This document shows, piece after piece, positions 55,991-64,000 of a stretch of 64,000 nt of DNA (position 1 is the stretch's first letter; each line of letters begins with the position of its first letter). The translations under genes and the position numbers were made by a program. The notes beneath the pieces were generated by a model. It searched no databases, was not told where the DNA came from, and saw only the letters and a list, made by a program, of their open reading frames with translations. Source of the stretch: Pedobacter schmidteae. GTDB lineage: Bacteria; Bacteroidota; Bacteroidia; Sphingobacteriales; Sphingobacteriaceae. Location of the stretch: positions 2,725,097 through 2,789,096 of the forward strand of contig NZ_LS999839.1 of NCBI RefSeq assembly GCF_900564155.1, written 5' to 3'.

Positions 55991-57325
55991 ATGAGTGGAT
56001 TGATTATGGCGGCCCAGTTGCTTCTGGGATTATCGATATTGGTAATTTTACATGAGTTAGGCCATTTTTTGGCTGCACGTGCCTTTGGAATTAAGGTAGA
56101 GAAGTTTTACTTATTTTTTGATGCCTGGGGTGTTAAACTGTTTAGCTTTAAAAAAGGCGATTGCGAATATGGAATAGGTTGGTTGCCATTGGGTGGATAT
56201 GTGAAAATTGCGGGGATGATAGATGAATCGATGGATACGGAGCAGATGAAACAACCTGCTCAACCGTGGGAATTCAGATCTAAACCAGCTTGGCAGCGTT
56301 TAATTGTGATGCTTGGTGGTGTAGTGGTAAACATTATTGTAGGTATCTTCATTTTCTGGATGATGACCTTTAAATATGGGGAAAGTTATATTGCGAACAG
56401 CTCTGTAGTTAGTGGGATCAATCCGGGTAGTATTGGTAAAGAAATCGGCTTACAGAAGGGCGACCGGGTAATTGCGGTAAATGGAAATAAAGTAATCCGT
56501 TTTGAGGAACTGATTAGCTCGAAGGTATTGCTGGGCAATACAAATCTGACCATTGTTCGTGGCAATAAAACTATGGACATTAAAGTTCCGGATAATATTT
56601 TGAATAAGGTTTCTGATTTGGGAATTGAAGAATTTATTAGCAGAACACCACTTTTAACGTCTACACTGGATACTATTGTACCAGGAAAAGGGGCTGCCGT
56701 GGCAGGCTTAAAAAAAGGAGATAGGATTACAGCAATAAACGCTATACCTGTGAAGTATGATGTAGATGTGAGAGCTTTGATTCCGAAGTTTAAAGGGAAA
56801 ACTGTCAATTTTGATGTGAATAGAGGTGCTGAACATTTGAGTCTTGCTGTTCCGGTAGATACTGCCGGTACCATAGGGATTAATTTTAACCTGAATGAAA
56901 TTAAGGAAGAAACCATTAAATATGGTTTTTTTGCAGCGTTGCCGATTGGTGTTGATCAGGCCTGGAAAACCTTTAGCGACAATGCAAAGGGAATATGGAA
57001 GGTGCTTACCGGTAAAATAAAAGCGAATAAGGCATTTTCTGGTCCGGTAGAGATAGCGCGTAAGGTTTATGGTGGTGAGTGGATCTGGGCAAGATTCTGG
57101 GCTTCTACGGGCTTTATTTCAATTGCGCTTGCATTTATGAACCTGTTGCCTATTCCTGCACTGGATGGTGGGCACGTAGTGTTTCTGATCATTGAAATGA
57201 TAAAAGGAAAACCATTGGGCGATAAGTTTATGGAACGTGCTCAAATTGTAGGCTTTGTAATGTTACTCTCGCTAATGGTATTTGTGCTGGGGAATGATAT
57301 TTTTAAGGCTTTCTTTAAGCATTAA
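55991..57325 (+). CDS. rseP: Site-2 membrane metalloprotease
   Basis: This 444-residue protein has the zinc motif HELGH at residues 21-25 in TM1, two PDZ-like domains (~130-205 and ~220-295, GLQKGDRVIAVNG and GLKKGDRITAINA), and the third zinc ligand region NLLPIPALDGGHVVF in a C-terminal helix. RseP-type proteases cleave single-pass proteins inside the membrane, typically anti-sigma factors or signal-peptide remnants. It lies 37 bp after dxr, a neighbour pairing also common elsewhere. Confidence 0.95.
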   Translation: MSGLIMAAQLLLGLSILVILHELGHFLAARAFGIKVEKFYLFFDAWGVKLFSFKKGDCEYGIGWLPLGGYVKIAGMIDESMDTEQMKQPAQPWEFRSKPAWQRLIVMLGGVVVNIIVGIFIFWMMTFKYGESYIANSSVVSGINPGSIGKEIGLQKGDRVIAVNGNKVIRFEELISSKVLLGNTNLTIVRGNKTMDIKVPDNILNKVSDLGIEEFISRTPLLTSTLDTIVPGKGAAVAGLKKGDRITAINAIPVKYDVDVRALIPKFKGKTVNFDVNRGAEHLSLAVPVDTAGTIGINFNLNEIKEETIKYGFFAALPIGVDQAWKTFSDNAKGIWKVLTGKIKANKAFSGPVEIARKVYGGEWIWARFWASTGFISIALAFMNLLPIPALDGGHVVFLIIEMIKGKPLGDKFMERAQIVGFVMLLSLMVFVLGNDIFKAFFKH

Positions 57326-57330
57326 AGTAA

Positions 57331-57867
57331 ATGATGGATTATTTTGAATTTTATGGTCTGCCGGTTAGTTTAAATCCTGATCCTGCGACCATAAAACAAC
57401 AATTTTATAAATTGAGTAAACAGTATCATCCTGATTTCTATATTAATGAAAGCCAGGAGAAACAAGCTGAAGTACTTGAGCTGAGTACACTGAACAATAA
57501 GGCTTATCAGGTGTTGAGCGATCCACAGAAACGGTTACACTATGTTTTAACATTAAAGGGCTTATTGACGGAAGGAGAGAATTATGTGCTGCCGCAGGAC
57601 TTTTTGATGGAGATGATGGATGTGAATGAGCAGCTGATGGATTTACAATTTGATCCTGATGCGGCGCGTTTGGAATCGTTAAAGACTGAGATTGATAATA
57701 TTGAAGCGAATATCACAAACGATATCCTAAAACTAACAGCGGCTTTTGATGAGCAGGAAAATGCACTACAGGAGCAAACGCTGGTTGCTATTAAAGATCT
57801 ATATTACCGTAATAAGTATTTATTACGGATCAGAGAAAGCGTTATTAAAGCAAGTACCATGTTGTAG
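57331..57867 (+). CDS. hscB: Fe-S cluster co-chaperone HscB
   Basis: This 178-residue protein has an N-terminal J-domain (DYFEFYGLPVSLNPDPATIK then QQFYKLSKQYHPDFYINESQ, the HPD motif intact) and a C-terminal three-helix domain (~95-175). Size and layout match HscB, which delivers IscU to the Hsp70 HscA, rather than a full DnaJ. No isc genes are next to it. It lies 5 bp after rseP. Confidence 0.88.
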   Translation: MMDYFEFYGLPVSLNPDPATIKQQFYKLSKQYHPDFYINESQEKQAEVLELSTLNNKAYQVLSDPQKRLHYVLTLKGLLTEGENYVLPQDFLMEMMDVNEQLMDLQFDPDAARLESLKTEIDNIEANITNDILKLTAAFDEQENALQEQTLVAIKDLYYRNKYLLRIRESVIKASTML

Positions 57868-57879
57868 TGCTTGTTAAAG

Positions 57880-57918
57880 CAGTGTAAAAAAGCTGTTTTT
57901 GTTTTTTTACACTGTTTA
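57880..57918 (+). terminator. Hairpin terminator after hscB
   Basis: CAGTGTAAAAAA (57880-57891) pairs with TTTTTTACACTG (57903-57914) across an 11-base T-rich loop. It lies between hscB and the DUF3817 gene and may act as a partial terminator. Confidence 0.6.
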
Positions 57919-57951
57919 TTTGAGCTATTTTGGCCGCAAATCAATTGTCAG

Positions 57952-58251
57952 ATGAACACATTATCAATTTTTAGAAAAGTAGCCGTAGCTGAAGGAATTT
58001 CTTATGTGCTGTTGGTATTTATTGCGATGCCTTTAAAGTATTGGGCCGAGATGCCGCTGGCAGTTAAGTATACAGGTTGGGCACATGGCTTACTGTTTAT
58101 GCTTTATGTAGTGCTTTTAATTATGGCCTGGGTAGAATATAAATGGAGCTTTAAAAAATCGGCTTTGATTGGTGTGGCTTCACTACTGCCTTTTGCCCCA
58201 TTTTGGGTGGATAAAAAACTTAAAGAAGATAATTCAAATAAAAGTTGGTAA
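57952..58251 (+). CDS. DUF3817 small membrane protein
   Basis: From the ATG at 57952 (MNTLSIFRKVAVAEGISYVL) the protein has 99 residues with three transmembrane helices (about 13-30, 40-60 and 65-87) and a basic C-terminus. A longer frame opening at 57871 runs through the terminator hairpin and is unlikely to be used. It matches the DUF3817 family by the AEGISY start and the WAHG segment in helix 2. The function is unknown. Confidence 0.85.
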   Translation: MNTLSIFRKVAVAEGISYVLLVFIAMPLKYWAEMPLAVKYTGWAHGLLFMLYVVLLIMAWVEYKWSFKKSALIGVASLLPFAPFWVDKKLKEDNSNKSW

Positions 58252-58275
58252 ATATAAAATCAATTTATACATTTG
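58245..58275 (+). promoter_or_regulatory. tRNA-Leu promoter
   Basis: TTG (58245-58247), 20 bp spacer, TACATTTG (58268-58275), a close match to the Bacteroidota consensus. The tRNA starts 21 bp further on. The -33 box overlaps the end of the DUF3817 gene. Confidence 0.65.
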
Positions 58276-58296
58276 CAACCCGCTGAACAAGCAAAT

Positions 58297-58376
58297 GCCC
58301 AGCTGGCGGAATTGGTAGACGCGCTGGTCTCAAACACCTGTGGGAAACCGTGCCGGTTCGACTCCGGCGCTGGGTA
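58297..58376 (+). tRNA. tRNA-Leu (CAA)
   Basis: The acceptor arm GCCCAGC pairs with GCTGGGT (one G-T), followed by the discriminator A. The D-arm is GGCGGAATTGGTAGACGC, the anticodon loop CTCAAAC gives CAA (reads UUG), a long variable arm is present as expected for a class II tRNA, and the T-loop is GGTTCGACTCC. CCA is not encoded. Confidence 0.93.
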
Positions 58377-58383
58377 CTGACTT

Positions 58384-58418
58384 AAAAGCCTTAACAATCA
58401 AATTGTTAAGGCTTTTTT
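58384..58418 (+). terminator. Terminator after tRNA-Leu
   Basis: AAAAGCCTTAACAAT (58384-58398), loop CAA, ATTGTTAAGGCTTTT (58402-58416) and further T residues. A typical strong terminator. Confidence 0.9.
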
Positions 58419-58580
58419 GTAAATCCAGCTTCGGAATTTAATAATGAATTCAAGGCTGCACCAGCCATTTATATAAAGCCTTCTTCTTTTAAATCTTCAA
58501 TAAAAGGTTCTAATACCGTTAATAGAGATTCAAAGCATTCCCGTTGGGGGTACAAAAAGCAAAATAATTCAGGAGTTTTA

Positions 58581-59465
58581 TTAAGAACTGATTTCCAGCT
58601 TATATCCTTTGCCACGTATAACAATAATGTTAATATGAGGATCGGGTTCCAGTTTCTTTCTAAGTTTTGAGATGAACATATCCAGACTGCGCCCCACAAT
58701 AACACCTTCATCCTCCCATATCTCTTTCTGCAGCCGGCTTCTTTGAATAGTCTCGTTTGGAGATGATGCAAAAATACGCAGCAGCCGCGTTTCAGTGGCA
58801 GTCAGGTCTATAGTCCCTTTATTTATGAACAGCTGCCTTTCCTGCGCATCAAACATAATTGATCCCAAAGTGAATTTATGAGTAAGCTGACCATTATTTA
58901 AAACGCTGCGTGTCTTAGCAGACCTCAAAAGAATAAAACCAAGAAATGCTAAAAAGGGCAAGCCGCCCACCAGATATCCGGCTATAGTTATTCCTTCGGG
59001 TTTAAATTTAATGGAGATCATGTAGCATGCTATGGGTTGCACTCTTCCGTAACAAGCTATAATATCATCCTTTTTATTGTTAGATATAGCGAATCCATAG
59101 GCTACACCGGTACTGCCACACTTCCGAATGCTAACAACATAATCACCTGCGAGCGGATCTTTTGCTAAAAGACGCTGGGTAGTATTGACCAGGGAATCTG
59201 GTTGAAAAGTAAGATCCTTCTCAAACCTGATCAGGTATTCATTTTTGGCGACCTTTTCTATGGGGAGTACCCTGGATGTGCTATCGCCAGATTGTAAAAG
59301 CAGTTCATGTCCGATCCTGCGGAGCAAAATTTCCCTTCTGGCGACAGCAAAGTCGTTATCGCCGGTCATACTAAAAGCCACGCAGATCACAGAGATAAAC
59401 GAGAACAGTATTAATGCGAACAGGTATTTGCGTTTTCCGGAAAGGAGGATTAGGCTATCACGCAT
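58581..59465 (-). CDS. Membrane-anchored winged-helix transcription regulator
   Basis: From the ATG at 59463-59465 (MRDSLILLSGKRKYLFALIL) the protein has 294 residues. TM1 (~13-32) is followed by a ~120-residue periplasmic domain with three Cys (CGS, ACYG, ACYM), TM2 (~165-185) and a C-terminal OmpR/PhoB-type winged helix (FTLGSIMFDAQERQLFINKG, TATETRLLRIFASSPN, SLDMFISKLRKKLEPDPHI, RGKGYKL). There is no receiver domain. The order is the reverse of ToxR/CadC, where the winged helix is N-terminal. The phased TTTAC boxes upstream fit autoregulation. Confidence 0.85.
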   Translation of the reverse strand: MRDSLILLSGKRKYLFALILFSFISVICVAFSMTGDNDFAVARREILLRRIGHELLLQSGDSTSRVLPIEKVAKNEYLIRFEKDLTFQPDSLVNTTQRLLAKDPLAGDYVVSIRKCGSTGVAYGFAISNNKKDDIIACYGRVQPIACYMISIKFKPEGITIAGYLVGGLPFLAFLGFILLRSAKTRSVLNNGQLTHKFTLGSIMFDAQERQLFINKGTIDLTATETRLLRIFASSPNETIQRSRLQKEIWEDEGVIVGRSLDMFISKLRKKLEPDPHINIIVIRGKGYKLEISS

Positions 59466-59498
59466 ATGTAAATATTTTGTATACAAAGTTTAGGATTT

Positions 59499-59566
59499 TA
59501 TTTACAATCCTGATTGTTCAGGCATAGTATTTACGATTTATTTACAGGTTTTACATTTTTATTTAC
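59499..59566. promoter_or_regulatory. Array of TATTTAC-type boxes before the winged-helix regulator
   Basis: TATTTAC occurs at 59499-59505, 59528-59534, 59539-59545 and 59560-59566, with a related GTTTTAC at 59548-59554. The last four TTTAC cores are 11, 9 and 12 bp apart, near one helical turn. An inverted copy, GTAAATA, is at 59467-59473. Tandem boxes at one-turn spacing are typical of OmpR/PhoB-family binding. Confidence 0.55.
59510..59521. promoter_or_regulatory. Dyad CTGATTGTTCAG, copy 1
   Basis: This CTGA-N4-TCAG dyad recurs as CTGATTGATCAG at 59659-59670, 149 bp away in the same divergent intergenic region. It may be a second regulator site. The rest of the 259 bp gap holds no gene. 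Confidence 0.35.
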
Positions 59567-59724
59567 AATCCAGATTAGCCGCGCCGAAAAATATCAAAGT
59601 AGATTTGCTTAATCAATTTTTGACCAGATATAAAAAAATAAAAAATGTCTTATGAAATCTGATTGATCAGGAGAATCTCTATGTTATTTAATAAACCTCA
59701 AAATTTAATAAAACTACAAAAAAC

Positions 59725-60216
59725 ATGAAAAAAATCGTCTATGCGCTGATCTTACCACTAGTTGTGGTAGGTGGACTGGTATTTGCTAATCGCGAAATTA
59801 AAAATGAAGCTTCTAAAAAAAGCCTTTCTGATGCTGAAAAGAAGACCGCATTGAAAAAATGGGAGACGTCTCCCGATGGAGAAAAAGTACTTGCCGGTTC
59901 TGCTAAAATAAGGAAACAAATTAAGGCCTTTACCAATATGGAGGCTGTTGTAACTTCTCTTTATCTTCCGGCAGGATCAAGATTAGGTTTCGGTGTTATG
60001 GCCAGAATTGATGGTGAGGATTATATTGTAAAATTTGAGCCGGAAAAGTCTCAACTTGAGCAATTGCATAGTCTGAAAGTTAACGACAAAATTATCATAA
60101 GAAGCCATAGCATATCGCAGGCGCCTAAGTATTCATACCCAATAGTATCGGGCGACTATGTAGAACGGGATGGTAAAGTAATTTTTAAACGTGTCCCCCG
60201 CAAAGACGGCTGTTAG
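59725..60216 (+). CDS. Exported or anchored hypothetical protein
   Basis: This 163-residue protein has one N-terminal hydrophobic helix (MKKIVYALILPLVVVGGLVF), then a lysine-rich linker and a beta-rich domain (~65-155: EAVVTSLYLPAGSRLGFGVM, VNDKIIIRSHSISQAPKYSY, GDYVERDGKVIFKRV) of OB-like rhythm. No family is recognised. It diverges from the winged-helix regulator across 259 bp with two kinds of repeated sites, so it is the likely regulated target. Confidence 0.78.
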   Translation: MKKIVYALILPLVVVGGLVFANREIKNEASKKSLSDAEKKTALKKWETSPDGEKVLAGSAKIRKQIKAFTNMEAVVTSLYLPAGSRLGFGVMARIDGEDYIVKFEPEKSQLEQLHSLKVNDKIIIRSHSISQAPKYSYPIVSGDYVERDGKVIFKRVPRKDGC

Positions 60217-60249
60217 CTGAACTTTGAAAGAAGAGCGGGGCATTGTTGT

Positions 60250-60314
60250 GGTTCGATAATAACCCGGTGCCAGGTACAACGATTAAAGCCTTAGAGAAAT
60301 CTAAGGCTTTTGTT
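60250..60314 (+). terminator. Terminator with tRNA-3'-end-like sequence before it
   Basis: AAAGCCTTAGA (60284-60294) pairs with TCTAAGGCTTT (60300-60310), followed by TGTT. Just upstream, GGTTCGA (60250-60256) and GGTGCCAGGTAC (60266-60277) echo the tRNA-Leu 3' end GGTTCGACTCCGGC / GCTGGGTAC at 58355-58377, in the same order and also followed by an AAAGCCTTA stem. Confidence 0.55.
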
Positions 60315-60387
60315 ATGGCAGATTGCTTGTCTGAAAGATAAATAAGGCAGTAAAGTTTACACCAATGATGATGATTTAACCGATGTG

Positions 60388-61794
60388 TTATTTCCAGTTA
60401 TCCGTTCTAAAAGGCATTAATGGAAGCTTGTTGACATCAAATATATTGGGCATTGCTTCATTGGAGAAACAATAACGCACTGCTACCGGTTCAGGAACAT
60501 TTGTTGAAGTCAGGGAAATATTGCCATTTTTTTCAATCCAGGCTTTTGCGGGATAAAATATTTTATCCTTTCCCGCCATTTGAAAATTAAAAATCTCTTT
60601 GGTGGTGCTGGTTAGCTTCCCTACAGCAGTAGTATAAATCACTGCTTTGTTTTTGTTGATTTCCATCTTTGCAAAATGCGGGGAATAGGGCTGTAATGTT
60701 TCCACATGATATTGCTCTTTTAGCACAAGGTTGGCCAAACGTTTCCCTACACCGGCTTTTAACCGGGGGTGAATGTCTTTCAGCGAATCTACCAGGTCAC
60801 CAATTGTAATCACTCCTGTTTTGGGAAGCACTAGTATGGTTTCCTGCTGTTCACGCAAATATGCTGCTGCATCCTTAGGATAATATCCTTCAAAAGGTGC
60901 AATCTGTACCACGTAAAAGGGGAATACCTTGTTAAAGGTGGTGCGCCAGCTATCAATCAATCTTCTCAGCATTTTCCCATACACTCTCGCTTCCTGATCT
61001 ACACACGCATTTGTTTCACCCTGATACCAGATCACACCGGAGAGTGTATAGGGGGCCAGGGGATGAATCATACCATTATATAAAACAGCAGTTCCTTGTG
61101 GTACCCAGGAGGCGCCAATATTTTTGCTCACTCTTGCCAGCTCTACATCATTTTCTATTACATATTTAGGCATCCATGGCTGAATACGGGTAGCGCCCAT
61201 ATACGAGCCTATTAAACCCATTGGTACTTTTAGCTGCTTTTGCAAAGTACTTCCAAAGAAGTAACCTACTGCACTAAAGTAAGCCATTGTTTCCGGCTCA
61301 CATACCACCCATTTACCTTTGCAGTCCGACCTCGGATTGGTGTCATATACGAACTCAGGCATAAAAAAACGCATTTCATTATTGCGAGGTGCCTGAAGTG
61401 CGTCACCTCCATCCAGTATACCTGCATTACAAGATAAGGCCATATTTGATTGTCCTCCACACAGCCATACTTCGCCTATCAGGATATCCCGTATGGTGAC
61501 TACGTTGCCGCCGTTAATAAACTGAATGGTATATGGCCCGCCAGCCTTTGGTGTACGTATGCCTGTCTGCCAGGTACATTCATCTGTCACTAATGCCATT
61601 ACCGTATCCCGCGGCGCCCAGCTACCCACAATCTTTATTTTTTTTGTAGCAGGTCCCCAGCCCCATAGTTTCACTACCTCTTCTTGTTGAATTACAGCGT
61701 GATCGCTGATAATAGAAGGTAGTTTGATCGGCATATCCTGTGCATATAAATTTGCAGAAAATGCCATTAGCAGTATAAAAAGTATTTTCTTCAT
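60388..61794 (-). CDS. Sialate O-acetylesterase-type SGNH hydrolase
   Basis: This 468-residue protein has a signal peptide (MKKILFILLMAFSANLYAQD) and the SGNH block I motif WLCGGQSNMALSC with the catalytic Ser near residue 117. It has VIWYQGETNA (block III-like, with the Q-G-E-(S/T)-N signature) and a late DIHPRL segment for the His/Asp pair. The family removes acetyl groups from sialic acids or plant polysaccharides. Its ATG overlaps the upstream rhamnosidase stop by 4 bp, so a rhamnose-containing acetylated glycan such as pectin is the more likely substrate. Confidence 0.88.
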   Translation of the reverse strand: MKKILFILLMAFSANLYAQDMPIKLPSIISDHAVIQQEEVVKLWGWGPATKKIKIVGSWAPRDTVMALVTDECTWQTGIRTPKAGGPYTIQFINGGNVVTIRDILIGEVWLCGGQSNMALSCNAGILDGGDALQAPRNNEMRFFMPEFVYDTNPRSDCKGKWVVCEPETMAYFSAVGYFFGSTLQKQLKVPMGLIGSYMGATRIQPWMPKYVIENDVELARVSKNIGASWVPQGTAVLYNGMIHPLAPYTLSGVIWYQGETNACVDQEARVYGKMLRRLIDSWRTTFNKVFPFYVVQIAPFEGYYPKDAAAYLREQQETILVLPKTGVITIGDLVDSLKDIHPRLKAGVGKRLANLVLKEQYHVETLQPYSPHFAKMEINKNKAVIYTTAVGKLTSTTKEIFNFQMAGKDKIFYPAKAWIEKNGNISLTSTNVPEPVAVRYCFSNEAMPNIFDVNKLPLMPFRTDNWK

Positions 61795-64000
61795 TCTGAT
61801 GTTATTATATAAGTTCCTTTAACAAGATCAAATTTGCAGGTACCATCCTTGTTTATTACCGGAGTAAAAGAGGTGCCGGTGTTTATGTTTTTAACTTTGA
61901 CTTTTCTGGTATGTGTTGCTGGCAACTGAAAAGTAGCCACACTTCCTGCCGGCACCGAAACATTAAAAATACTGGTTGTATCCTTTTTGTTCCAGTTGGC
62001 CACAATAGTCCCTTGTGGTGACTCATAAGTGCATTTCACCTGGGAAAGACTTTCTGGTAATACAGGGGCAATAATAAATTTCTTAAATCCTGGTGTAACC
62101 GGTCTGATTCCTGCCAGCCATTTGTAGAACCATCCGGATATTGATCCAAACATGGGATGGCAATTGGAATAAACATCATCACTTTCTGCCCATGTTTCCC
62201 ATTGGGTAGTAGCGCCGTTTTTTATCATAAAACCCCATCCCGGGTATGCTGTACTGTTCACAATCTCATATACCTTATCTGCATGTCCATACATAGAGAG
62301 TACTTCCAGTATATATTTAGTCCCAAAAATACCTGTGGTAAAATGTCCGGCAGGCGCGTCGGCAACGGCTTTCAATAACAATTCCACCACTTGCTTTTTT
62401 TCTTTCTCTGGAATTACATCGCAATACAACAGTAATGCATAAAACGTTTGTTTATTAAAAGCTTCCTTAGTGCTGTTGAGCTTTAAGATGGCCGCTTCTT
62501 GCTCTTTCTTCGGGAGCGTATTAATATATACCATAGAGGCCTGGCGTGATTGCCGGTTGAGCAAATCAGCCGATGCATCGCCCGACCAATACATTTCCCT
62601 TAAACTGTTTCTGATCTTTTCTTCAAGTGCTGCAAATCGTTTTTCGTTTCTGTTGTTATTTAGGATCATGGAAAACTCTTTCATGATTTGGGCAGACCGG
62701 AGATATGCGGCTGTACCTAATAATTGCACAGGCACGTTAACCAGGGATTCATGATCACTTAATCCTTTGTCTACAATACCCGAAGGGTGAATACGGGCCG
62801 CTTTGTCCATCCATCGCAGATTAAAATCATACATCTCCCGTATCAGCGCCGTGTCAGCGTAGTATTGAAACAAATGATGCTGTAAATCAAAAATAGCCGA
62901 TTCAAAATTGAGGCCGCAATACTTTAATCCCACATAAGGTGCGGCATCAATAAATACAGAATCCTGATAGGAATCTACCCAGTCATGCAAAGTTTTTTTA
63001 TAAAAATTTTGCATCTGGAAGTTGTAAATGAAGGCTTCACTGGTCGCTTTCATATCTCCGGCATAGCTGAACTTTTCCCGACCCGGGCAGTCTGATTGTA
63101 CACTCATCAGGTTACTCAGGAAAGTACGGGTTACCATTTGCTGAATAGAATTGATGAGGCTGTTGGAAGTTGTAAAATTATTTTTTCGTTCTACATTTGA
63201 ACTGAGTGCCAGACCTTTAATGTCTTTAGCGTCCGGCGCACTACGAAGTCCTGAAATTTCCATGTACCGGTATACCCTATAGGAAAACACCGGGCTATAT
63301 TCTATTATGCTATCCTTTCCGAAAATATACATGCCACCTTGAACTGCCAATGCAGGTGCTCCAGGGCCTCCTATGCCCTTTTTTTTGATCTGTCCAGCTA
63401 CTGCTGTCATCGGGTTTAATGTGTTGTCGTTGTAAATCCTTTCTCCAAAACGAAACCTTATGGTATCTCCTTCTCTTCCTTGCAGCTTAATACTGAAAGT
63501 ACCGGTAAAGTTCACTCCCATATCTATTACGTAGGTGCCTTTAGGTGCCCCCATTATTTTCACAGGCTGCCTGATGGCAATTACCTGTATCGGTTCAAAA
63601 AATGCCGGTTGTAGTTTTCCACCAGGTCCATCTTTCTCTACAGCAGCTTTCCACTGCTCATCATTAAAGCCAGGTAAGGCAACACCAACGATCTCTTTGC
63701 GGGCATCATAAACTTCACCCAGATAAACATTATTTCGCATAACCGGGCCTGTAGCATATTTCCAGTTCCTATCGGTTACTATTTCGGTGGTTTGTCCGTT
63801 TGTGTATACTATTTTAAGCTTTGCCAGTAGCATAGGGCGTCCGGTTGCCAATGCATTTCGCAGATTATATTGTCCCCAAAAGGTCATCGGCAAGGAATTA
63901 TAAAAGCCATTTCCCAACATCACGCTGATACAGTTTTTCCCTTGCTGCAGTTTGTCCTTAATATCATAGCGGGTATAATAAATCCTTTTCCTGAAATCCG
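61791..64000 (-). CDS. GH78 alpha-L-rhamnosidase (N-terminus beyond the window)
   Basis: The frame stays open from the stop at 61791-61793 to the window end, so the gene is 5'-truncated; the GTG at 63923 is internal, because coding continues upstream with IYYTRYDIKDKLQQGKNCIS. About 736 C-terminal residues are visible. The catalytic motif DCPGREKFSYAGD (about 63054-63092) keeps the three acidic residues known from Bacillus RhaB (Asp, Glu, Asp), and the second Glu region is TQWETWAESDD. N-terminal beta-sandwich and C-terminal beta domains flank the (alpha/alpha)6 barrel. It removes terminal alpha-L-rhamnose from plant glycans. Confidence 0.92.
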   Translation of the reverse strand, partial: DFRKRIYYTRYDIKDKLQQGKNCISVMLGNGFYNSLPMTFWGQYNLRNALATGRPMLLAKLKIVYTNGQTTEIVTDRNWKYATGPVMRNNVYLGEVYDARKEIVGVALPGFNDEQWKAAVEKDGPGGKLQPAFFEPIQVIAIRQPVKIMGAPKGTYVIDMGVNFTGTFSIKLQGREGDTIRFRFGERIYNDNTLNPMTAVAGQIKKKGIGGPGAPALAVQGGMYIFGKDSIIEYSPVFSYRVYRYMEISGLRSAPDAKDIKGLALSSNVERKNNFTTSNSLINSIQQMVTRTFLSNLMSVQSDCPGREKFSYAGDMKATSEAFIYNFQMQNFYKKTLHDWVDSYQDSVFIDAAPYVGLKYCGLNFESAIFDLQHHLFQYYADTALIREMYDFNLRWMDKAARIHPSGIVDKGLSDHESLVNVPVQLLGTAAYLRSAQIMKEFSMILNNNRNEKRFAALEEKIRNSLREMYWSGDASADLLNRQSRQASMVYINTLPKKEQEAAILKLNSTKEAFNKQTFYALLLYCDVIPEKEKKQVVELLLKAVADAPAGHFTTGIFGTKYILEVLSMYGHADKVYEIVNSTAYPGWGFMIKNGATTQWETWAESDDVYSNCHPMFGSISGWFYKWLAGIRPVTPGFKKFIIAPVLPESLSQVKCTYESPQGTIVANWNKKDTTSIFNVSVPAGSVATFQLPATHTRKVKVKNINTGTSFTPVINKDGTCKFDLVKGTYIITSE

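Noticed and set aside
63923..63925. GTG at 63923 as the start of the rhamnosidase
   Set aside because: The frame continues upstream with typical GH78 sequence to the window edge, so the gene is truncated rather than starting here.
1..64000. CRISPR arrays, rRNA genes, integrases or intact transposases
   Set aside because: No regularly spaced repeats, rRNA-like stretches or recognisable recombinase frames were found on either strand.

Overview
This window is chromosomal DNA of a Bacteroidota member, most probably a Sphingobacteriaceae species close to Pedobacter (inference). The support is two SusC/SusD outer-membrane pairs, a FecI/FecR sigma/anti-sigma pair, a CHU_C (type IX secretion) protein, DUF4199 and 'Y_Y_Y' regulator families, promoters of the TTG-N(18-20)-TAnnTTTG type, and tight gene packing with weak Shine-Dalgarno sequences. 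No phage, plasmid, CRISPR or intact transposon genes are visible.

Layout. 1-5.8 kb: a 3'-truncated ftsE with a small partner gene, a large CHU_C secreted protein, an acyl-CoA reductase diverging from a dicluster ferredoxin, a universal stress protein and an NlpC/P60 peptidase. 5.9-11.8 kb: a giant alpha-2-macroglobulin with a SusC-type plug domain embedded in it. 11.8-20.3 kb (minus strand): a complete histidine operon hisG-D-C-B-H-A-F-IE, with a WD40 gene as last cistron. A 20-residue leader peptide containing five histidines lies between a good promoter and hisG, so the operon is probably controlled by ribosome stalling. 20.8-29.4 kb: a SusC/SusD/GH16 polysaccharide-utilisation locus and its likely membrane-spanning Y_Y_Y/LuxR regulator.

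29.4-36.1 kb: a gene-poor spacer with an IS/MITE-like inverted repeat, then an operon-like run of L,D-transpeptidase, BatA-like protein, a dihydroorotase homologue lacking its catalytic residues, an acidic protein and a DUF4199 protein. 36.2-46.6 kb: a hybrid-free histidine kinase, a purine-rich repeat tract, then ECF sigma, FecR, STN-SusC, SusD and a TlpA-like thioredoxin. 46.6-50.4 kb: a small secreted protein and a NarL-type two-component pair. A lipoprotein gene diverges from the pair, and NarL-like operator sequences flank the pair on both sides. 50.5-58.3 kb: two GT2 glycosyltransferases, a membrane protein, a GH3-family acyl-adenylating enzyme, dxr, rseP, hscB and DUF3817. 58.3-60.3 kb: tRNA-Leu(CAA), an inner-membrane winged-helix regulator with a phased box array upstream, and a small exported protein. 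60.4-64 kb: a sialate O-acetylesterase and a 5'-truncated GH78 alpha-L-rhamnosidase.

The observations most worth following are the His leader peptide, the alpha-2-macroglobulin/plug fusion, the NarL-like sites around the two-component genes, and the phased TTTAC boxes before the winged-helix regulator. All are read by eye from sequence; no database search or folding program was run.
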